From Modestobacter versicolor (lineage in GTDB: Bacteria; Actinomycetota; Actinomycetes; Mycobacteriales; Geodermatophilaceae): a stretch of DNA of 64,000 nucleotides. Both the position numbers and the translations under genes were made by a program. The notes under the pieces are model-generated. The model was not told the origin of the DNA. It did no database searches and saw only the letters and a program-made list of their open reading frames with translations. How positions within the stretch are numbered: position 1 is the stretch's first letter; the number at the start of each line of letters is the position of its first letter. Shown one piece after another: positions 59,073 to 64,000 of this stretch. Location of the stretch: assembly GCF_014195485.1 (NCBI RefSeq), contig NZ_JACIBU010000001.1:1178001-1242000 (forward strand). Direction: 5' to 3'.

Positions 59073-60308
59073 TCAGCCGGCCGGCAGCGCGGCGGCGACG
59101 GCGTCCCAGATCCCGGCGGCGACGGCGTCCTTGCGGCCGGACAGCAGCGGGGTCGCGCTGCCGTCGGCGGCCAGCACGGTGACCTCGTTGTCGGCCCGCC
59201 CGAACACCCGACCGGCGGAGACGTCGTTGACCACGAGCAGGTCGACGCCCTTGCGCACCAGCTTCGCCCGGGCGTGGGTGAGCACGTCGCCCTCGGCGTC
59301 CCCGGTCTCGGCGGCGAAGCCGACCACGAGCTGACCGGCCGGGCGCCGCTCGACCAGCTCGACCAGGACGTCGGCGTTGCGCACCAGCTCGACCGCGGTC
59401 GGCTCGCCGGCGCTGCCCTTCTTCAGCTTGCTGGTCGCCACCGTGCCAGGTCGGAAGTCGGCGACGGCCGCGGCCATGACCACCACGTCGGCCGGGCGGT
59501 CGGCCCCGTCGCCGGCGGACTCGGCGTGCATCGCGGCGCGCAGCTCCTCGGCGGACTCCACCGGGACGACGCGGACGCCGAACGGCGCGGGGGCCTCCAC
59601 GTTCGCCGCGACCAGCACCACCTCGGCGCCGCGGGCGGCGGCGACCCGGGCCAGCGCCCAGCCCTGCATGCCCGAGGAGCGGTTGCCCAGGAAGCGCACC
59701 GGGTCCAGCGGCTCGCGGGTGCCGCCGGCGCTGACCACCACCCGACGTCCGGCGAGGTCCGGGCGCAGCGCCGCGGCACCACCGGTGAGCACCAGCTCGG
59801 CCAGCGCGGCGACGTCGGCGGGCTCGGGCAGCCGGCCGGGGCCGGAGTCCGGGCCGGTGAGCCGGCCGACCGCCGGGGGCAGCACGACCGCACCGCGGCG
59901 GCGCAGCGTGGCCACGTTGTCCTGGGTGGCCGGGTGCAGCCACATCTCGGTGTGCATCGCCGGCACGAACACCACCGGGCAGTGCGCGGTGAGCAGGGTC
60001 GCGGTGAGCAGGTCGTCGGCCCGCCCGGCAGCCGCGCGGGCCAGCAGGTCGGCGGTGGCGGGGTTGACCAGGACGAGAGCTGCGGACTGCCCGATCCGCA
60101 CGTGGGCGACCTCGGGGACGTCGTCCCACACCTCGGTGGAGACGGGGTTGCCGCTCAGCGCCTCGAAGGTCGCCGCACCGACGAAGCGCAGCGCCGACGC
60201 GGTCGGCACCACCCGCACGTCGTGCCCGGCCTCGGTCAGGGCGCGCAGCAGCAGCGCCGACTTGTAGGCGGCCACGCCGCCGCCCACCCCCAGCACGATC
60301 TTGCTCAT
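59073..60308 (-). CDS. coaBC: Bifunctional CoA biosynthesis protein CoaBC
   Basis: 411 residues. The CoaC flavoprotein domain has GVGGGVAAYKSALLLRALTEAGHDV near 8, and PAMHTEMWLHPATQDN near 115. The CoaB domain begins near 180 with VVVSAGGTREPLDPVRFLGNRSSG and ends with FVVxND-like LLVVNDVSAG. It adds cysteine to phosphopantothenate and decarboxylates it. ATG 60308 follows GGGGAGG. Confidence 0.93.
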   Translation of the reverse strand: MSKIVLGVGGGVAAYKSALLLRALTEAGHDVRVVPTASALRFVGAATFEALSGNPVSTEVWDDVPEVAHVRIGQSAALVLVNPATADLLARAAAGRADDLLTATLLTAHCPVVFVPAMHTEMWLHPATQDNVATLRRRGAVVLPPAVGRLTGPDSGPGRLPEPADVAALAELVLTGGAAALRPDLAGRRVVVSAGGTREPLDPVRFLGNRSSGMQGWALARVAAARGAEVVLVAANVEAPAPFGVRVVPVESAEELRAAMHAESAGDGADRPADVVVMAAAVADFRPGTVATSKLKKGSAGEPTAVELVRNADVLVELVERRPAGQLVVGFAAETGDAEGDVLTHARAKLVRKGVDLLVVNDVSAGRVFGRADNEVTVLAADGSATPLLSGRKDAVAAGIWDAVAAALPAG

Positions 60309-60335
60309 GCCGCCCATCCTCCCCCAGGCACGACG

Positions 60336-60364
60336 AAGCCCCCGGTACCGAGTACCGGGGGCTT
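60336..60364. terminator. 13-bp hairpin upstream of coaBC
   Basis: AAGCCCCCGGTAC (60336-60348), loop CGA, GTACCGGGGGCTT (60352-60364): a perfect stem with a 3-nt loop between rpoZ and coaBC. It probably ends the gmk-rpoZ transcript. Confidence 0.75.
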
Positions 60365-60411
60365 CACCACAACGGGTCGTGACGGCCGGGCGGACCGCCA
60401 CCAGCCGTCGG

Positions 60412-60464
60412 CCCCGGTCCAGAGGCTCACCCCCGAGCCTGCGAGGGGGTGAGGAGGACCGGGG
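60412..60464. terminator. Two-tier hairpin just past rpoZ
   Basis: CCCCGGTCC (60412-60420) pairs with GGACCGGGG (60456-60464), and inside CTCACCCCC (60426-60434) pairs with GGGGGTGAG (60445-60453). It begins 8 nt beyond the rpoZ stop, so together with the next hairpin it forms a tandem terminator. Confidence 0.68.
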
Positions 60465-60471
60465 TCCTTCG

Positions 60472-60735
60472 TCAGTTCTCGCCGGCGGTGTGGGTGAGCA
60501 GGCCCTCGTTGATCTCGCGCAGCGCGATCGAGAGCGGCTTCTCCTGGGGCGCGGTGTCGACCAGCGGGCCGACGTACTCCAGCAGGCCCTCGGAGAGCTG
60601 GCTGTAGTAGGCGTTGATCTGGCGGGCCCGCTTGGCGGCGTAGATGACCAGCCCGTACTTGCTGCTGGTGCGCTCGAGCAGCTCGTCGATGGGCGGGTTG
60701 GTGATGCCCTCAGGGGCGGGTGCGACTCCGGACAC
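60472..60735 (-). CDS. rpoZ: RNA polymerase omega subunit
   Basis: 87 residues. [34 protein letters not shown] and [15 protein letters not shown] are the omega signature. It helps assemble RNA polymerase. GTG 60735 follows AAGGAG with 11 nt spacing. Downstream of gmk, a usual pairing. Confidence 0.94.
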   Translation of the reverse strand: MSGVAPAPEGITNPPIDELLERTSSKYGLVIYAAKRARQINAYYSQLSEGLLEYVGPLVDTAPQEKPLSIALREINEGLLTHTAGEN

Positions 60736-60801
60736 GGGCGAGCGTGCTCCTTCTTCGTTTGCGGGAGTGGACCTGGCCGGCTGGACGCAACCGGACCGCT
60801 C

Positions 60802-61407
60802 TCACTCGGGGGCGCTGCCGTCCGGCGGTCCCTCGAGGGGCCTGGACGGTGGCGCAGTCAGCAATCGTACCAACTCGTCCGCTGCCCGGGCCACGTCGTC
60901 GTTGACGACCACCACGTCGAACTCCCCGGCGGCGTCCAGCTCGGCCTGCGCGAGGGCCAGCCGGCGCTCCTGCACCTCGGGGTGCTCGGTGCCCCGGCCG
61001 GCCAGCCGGCTGACCAGCTCGGCCCACGACGGCGGCGCCAGGAAGACCAGCTGGGCCTCGGGAGCGCGGGCGCGCACCTGCCGGGCGCCCTGCAGCTCGA
61101 TCTCCAGCAGCGCCGGGGACCCGGAGGCCAGCTGCTCCTGCACCGGGGCCACCGGCGTCCCGTAGCGGTTGCCGGCGTACTCGGCCCACTCCAGCAGGCC
61201 GTCGTTGGCGATCAGCCAGTCGAAGTACTCGCCGTCGACGAACCAGTAGTGCTCGCCGTCCACCTCGCCCGGCCGGGGCTTGCGCGTGGTGACCGACACC
61301 GACACCCACACCTCGGGGTGCCGGCGCCGGACCTCGGCCACGACGGTGCCCTTGCCCACCCCGGACGGACCCGACAGCACCGTCAGGCGAGCAGACGGTC
61401 GGGCCAC
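60802..61407 (-). CDS. gmk: Guanylate kinase
   Basis: 201 residues. P-loop [12 protein letters not shown] near 12, [21 protein letters not shown] near 37 and [27 protein letters not shown] near 95 identify GMP kinase. It makes GDP from GMP. GTG start; 44 nt downstream of mihF, same strand. Confidence 0.94.
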   Translation of the reverse strand: MARPSARLTVLSGPSGVGKGTVVAEVRRRHPEVWVSVSVTTRKPRPGEVDGEHYWFVDGEYFDWLIANDGLLEWAEYAGNRYGTPVAPVQEQLASGSPALLEIELQGARQVRARAPEAQLVFLAPPSWAELVSRLAGRGTEHPEVQERRLALAQAELDAAGEFDVVVVNDDVARAADELVRLLTAPPSRPLEGPPDGSAPE

Positions 61408-61451
61408 TCCGGGAGTCCTCGGGGCAGGGGTCGGTCGGGAGAGCGAGGTGC

Positions 61452-61808
61452 TCAGGCGAGGCCCTCGGTGGGGACCTGGTCGGGCTGGACCTGCTCACCG
61501 GCGAACTCGGCCTCCAGCGCCTTGCGCTGGTTGGCACCCAGACCACGGACGCGCCGGGTCGGGGAGATCTCCAGGCGCTCCATGATCTTGGCCGCGCGGG
61601 CCTTGCCGACGCCCGGGAGGGACTCGAGGACGGCGGACACCCGCATCTTGCCGATGACCTCGTCGGTCTCGCCCTGCTTGAGGACGTCGCCGACCGTGGT
61701 GCCCTTGCTCTTCAGCCGCTCGCGGAGCTCGGCACGGGCCTTGCGGGCCGCGGCGGCCTTCTCCAGGGCTGCGGCGCGCTGTTCGGGGGACAACTCGGGA
61801 AGGGGCAC
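61452..61808 (-). CDS. mihF: Actinobacterial integration host factor mIHF
   Basis: 118 residues. [36 protein letters not shown]-like [26 protein letters not shown] and [21 protein letters not shown] are typical of mIHF, a nucleoid-associated DNA-bending protein specific to actinobacteria. GTG 61808 gives the family N terminus; a TTG 12 nt upstream would add MGCS. It heads mihF-gmk-rpoZ. Confidence 0.92.
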   Translation of the reverse strand: MPLPELSPEQRAAALEKAAAARKARAELRERLKSKGTTVGDVLKQGETDEVIGKMRVSAVLESLPGVGKARAAKIMERLEISPTRRVRGLGANQRKALEAEFAGEQVQPDQVPTEGLA

Positions 61809-61906
61809 GGAGCAACCCAATCGTGTTCATGCCGGCGTGGTGCCCGGCGGTGTTGTTCGGTGTGTACTTCGACTGCGGTGCGGCCCGCGTTGTGAGCCTG
61901 GCGGCG

Positions 61907-61935
61907 ACCCTAGTCACTGCGAACCGGCTGGTCAC
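61907..61935 (-). promoter_or_regulatory. mihF: mihF promoter
   Basis: On the minus strand, GTGACC (61935-61930), 17 bp, TAGGGT (61912-61907) fits a sigma-A-type promoter. It lies about 100 nt before the start, so this message has a leader. The rest of the 208-nt gap up to 62016 shows nothing else clear. Confidence 0.65.
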
Positions 61936-62016
61936 CCGGGACCCCGGTGCGACTTCGGGCCGACCGGTGTGCTGCACCACCGGGCGACCGGACCGAACGG
62001 TGCCGTAACTGGTGCG

Positions 62017-62532
62017 TCACTGCTGGTCAGACCGCCGGTCACCGGCCGGCCACCTCCCGGCCACCGCACCGACGACCAGCCCACCGGCCAGCGCGGAGGC
62101 CGCGCCCGGCCAGCGCCCGTCGCCCCGCGCCGGGTCGCCCACCTGCTCGCACGCCGGCCAGCCGGGGCAGCCCAGCGGTTCGTAGCTGCCGCCGTGGGCG
62201 GTCACCCGGGTGCCGTCGGCGGCGCGGAGCAGCAGCAGCCCGGCGACGACCAGGCCCGCGGCGGCGACGCCGACCAGGCACGCGACCCGGGTCGCGTGCC
62301 GGGCTCCCCCGGTCAGCAGCCGGCCGGCCAGCGCGCCCAGCAGGGCGGCGCCGGCGACGAGCAGCAGCCGGCCGGCCGCGGCCCGCCGCCGGGCGCCCCG
62401 CAGCTGGTCGAACTGCTCGGGCGAGAGGAACTCCAGCCCGCCCCCGGCGTCCCCGCCCCGGACGACGAGCACGACGCCCAGGACCAGCAGCGCCGCGCCG
62501 ACGGCGAGGAGCCAGGGCGCCGCCCGCCTCAC
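62017..62532 (-). CDS. Small membrane protein of the pyrDF unit
   Basis: 171 residues with four helices: APWLLAVGAALLVLGVVLVV at the N terminus, one near 55-75, one near 85-105 and one near the end. The loop near 65 has GLEFLSPEQFDQLRGARRR just before it, and a late loop has CPGWPACEQVGDP, with two cysteines. No function known. GTG overlaps the pyrF stop by 4 nt. Confidence 0.7.
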   Translation of the reverse strand: MRRAAPWLLAVGAALLVLGVVLVVRGGDAGGGLEFLSPEQFDQLRGARRRAAAGRLLLVAGAALLGALAGRLLTGGARHATRVACLVGVAAAGLVVAGLLLLRAADGTRVTAHGGSYEPLGCPGWPACEQVGDPARGDGRWPGAASALAGGLVVGAVAGRWPAGDRRSDQQ

Positions 62533-63419
62533 GCGCCGAGCTCGGCCGTCCAGCGGTCGGCCGCGGCGCGCAGGGCGGCGACGTCCGGGCCGGCGTTCAG
62601 CACGTCTCGCGAGACGGTGGGGACGACGGCGCGGCCGGACCCGAACAGCCGGCGCAGGTCGGCCACCGAGCCGCCCTGCGCGCCCAGGCCCGGGGCGAGC
62701 ACCGGCCCGCGCAGGCCCGCGAGGTCGACGTCCAGCTCGGGCAGCGTCGCGCCGACGACCACACCGAAGGAGCCGGTGAACGCCCCCCAGCGCCCCTGCT
62801 GGTCGGCGAAGGCGGCCGGGTCGGGCGCCGGGTCGCCCACCAGCCAGTCGGGGGTGTTCCAGCGGCCCACGGCGTCCACCACGTGCTGGGCGACGCTGCG
62901 GCCGCCGGCCGTCGCGTGCTGCACCTCGCCGCCCTCCGGGTTGGAGGTGCGGGCCAGCACGAACAGCCCGCCGCCGGAGGCCCGGGCGGTGCGCGCGGCG
63001 GGGTCGAGCGAGCCCGGGCCGAGGAACGGGCTCACGGTGAGCGCGTCGACGGCCATCGGGTGCTCGGGGCGCAGGTAGTCGGCGTAGGCGTCCATCGTGG
63101 AGCCGATGTCGCCGCGCTTGGCGTCCAGCAGCACCAGTGCCCCGGCAGCCCTGGCCCGCACGACCGCCTCCTCCAGCACGGCGATGCCGCGGGAACCGTG
63201 CCGCTCGTAGAACGCCGACTGCGGCTTGAGCAGCGCCACCCGCCCGGCCAGCGCCTCGACGACCAGGTCGGTGAACCGGCGCAGCCCGTCGACGTCGTCG
63301 GTCAGGCCCCAGTCGAGCAGCAGCGAGCGGTGCGGGTCGATGCCGACGCACAGCGGGCCGCGGTCGGCGACCGCCTCGGCCAGCCGGCGGCCGAAGGGGA
63401 CGGCGTCCGGTGCGGTCAC
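62529..63419 (-). CDS. pyrF: Orotidine 5'-phosphate decarboxylase, subfamily 2
   Basis: 296 residues. LCVGIDPHRSLL near 25, VALLKPQSAFYERHG near 62, and VLLDAKRGDIGSTM near 90 with the catalytic Asp-x-Lys-x-x-Asp set identify the type 2 form. It makes UMP. GTG overlaps the pyrD stop by 4 nt. Confidence 0.93.
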   Translation of the reverse strand: MTAPDAVPFGRRLAEAVADRGPLCVGIDPHRSLLLDWGLTDDVDGLRRFTDLVVEALAGRVALLKPQSAFYERHGSRGIAVLEEAVVRARAAGALVLLDAKRGDIGSTMDAYADYLRPEHPMAVDALTVSPFLGPGSLDPAARTARASGGGLFVLARTSNPEGGEVQHATAGGRSVAQHVVDAVGRWNTPDWLVGDPAPDPAAFADQQGRWGAFTGSFGVVVGATLPELDVDLAGLRGPVLAPGLGAQGGSVADLRRLFGSGRAVVPTVSRDVLNAGPDVAALRAAADRWTAELGA

Positions 63420-64000
63420 TGCAGGCCCCGCGAGTGCCGGCCGGCCGGCGGGTCGGGACGGCGGTGGGCGTAGCCGATGGCGTCGGCGAGCCGGCCGAAG
63501 CCCCGCTCCCCCAGCGCGTCGGCGAGCTCGGCGTGGATCCGGGCGGGGGCCGACGGGTCGTTGAAGACCGCCGTCCCCACCGAGACGGCGCTGGCGCCGG
63601 CGAGCACGAACTGCAGCGCGTCCAGCCCGCTGCGGATGCCGCCCATGCCGAGGATCGGCACGTTGGGCAGCGCCTGGTGCACCTGCCACACGCAGCGCAG
63701 CGCCACCGGGCGGATCGCCGGGCCGGAGAGGCCGCCGGTGACCCCGCCCAGCACCGGGCGCATGGTGTCCGGGTCGATGACCAGCCCGAGCAGGGTGTTG
63801 ATCATCGACAGGCCGTTCGCCCCGGCCTCGGCGCAGGCGGCGGCCACCGAGACGATGTCGGTGACGTCCGGGCTGAGCTTGGCGTAGACCGGCTGGGCCG
63901 GGTCGGCGACCTCGCGCACCGCGGCGACGACGTCGGCCGCGGCCACCGGGTCGCAGGCGAACACCTCGCCGCGGCTCTCGACGTTCGGGCAGGAGATGTT
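63416..64000 (-). CDS. pyrD: Dihydroorotate dehydrogenase, class 1B (partial)
   Basis: The C-terminal 194 residues are visible; the gene continues past 64000. NISCPNVESRGEVFACDP opens the visible part with the catalytic cysteine, then VYAKLSPDVTDIVSVA, NTLLGLVIDPDTMRPVLGGVTGGLSGPAIRPVALR and GMGGIRSGLDALQFVLAGASAVSVGTAVF follow in order. Class 1B forms use NAD through a PyrK partner. It heads pyrD-pyrF. Confidence 0.92.
   Translation of the reverse strand, partial: NISCPNVESRGEVFACDPVAAADVVAAVREVADPAQPVYAKLSPDVTDIVSVAAACAEAGANGLSMINTLLGLVIDPDTMRPVLGGVTGGLSGPAIRPVALRCVWQVHQALPNVPILGMGGIRSGLDALQFVLAGASAVSVGTAVFNDPSAPARIHAELADALGERGFGRLADAIGYAHRRPDPPAGRHSRGLQ

Overview
The window is a high-GC actinobacterial chromosome segment, most like a member of Geodermatophilaceae (Blastococcus, Geodermatophilus or Modestobacter type). 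This rests on the extreme third-position GC, frequent GTG starts, an mIHF gene, an EF-G2 paralogue, an F420/FMN-type LLM oxidoreductase, a helicase-dead PriA and the housekeeping gene order at the right end. The genus assignment is an inference. I see no rRNA, tRNA, CRISPR array, insertion sequence or phage gene. Coding density is very high, and many neighbouring genes overlap by 4 nt at stop/start (ATGA or GTGA).

Left part (1-28 kb) is accessory and metabolic. It holds the tail of a DUF3516 helicase, a membrane GGDEF protein, two tandem TSUP permeases and a GAF-ANTAR regulator. These are followed by an ArsR/AHSA1/DoxX operon with two operators, an LLM oxidoreductase plus GH13 pair, EF-G2, an HrpB helicase, and an acetyltransferase/TetR/MFS operon with twin operators. 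Next come MalQ, a hydrolase divergent from an AraC regulator, a small gene behind a perfect actinobacterial SOS box, two MFS exporters in all, and a MurE-like Mur ligase standing far from any dcw cluster.

Middle part (28.3-33.5 kb) is a metal and arsenic resistance island. A MerR regulator is translationally coupled to a 15-residue peptide carrying six cysteines. Beside it are an ArsR divergent from a flavoprotein of the arsenic-operon type, a decayed stretch, a DUF4396 membrane protein behind a CsoR-like palindrome, and arsC-acr3 divergent from a second ArsR with paired operators. From 33.5 to 42.6 kb lie an amidohydrolase, a DMT permease, an SDR, a NUDIX hydrolase, and a purine-type set (NCS2 permease, PucR regulator, DUF2877/AllH-like protein).

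Right part (42.6-64 kb) is conserved housekeeping, nearly all on the minus strand. In the direction of transcription it runs pyrD-pyrF-small membrane protein, mihF-gmk-rpoZ, coaBC, metK, priA, def-fmt-rsmB, then an inserted accessory block (48.5-52.7 kb), then rpe-ribD-ribE-ribBA-ribH-hisE-hisG. These genes supply pyrimidines, GMP, CoA, SAM, N-formylmethionine processing, rRNA methylation, riboflavin and the first histidine step.

A recurring promoter design is visible: a -10-like hexamer ends 6-7 nt before an ATG/GTG that has no Shine-Dalgarno. This suggests leaderless transcripts for over a dozen genes here and helped settle several starts.
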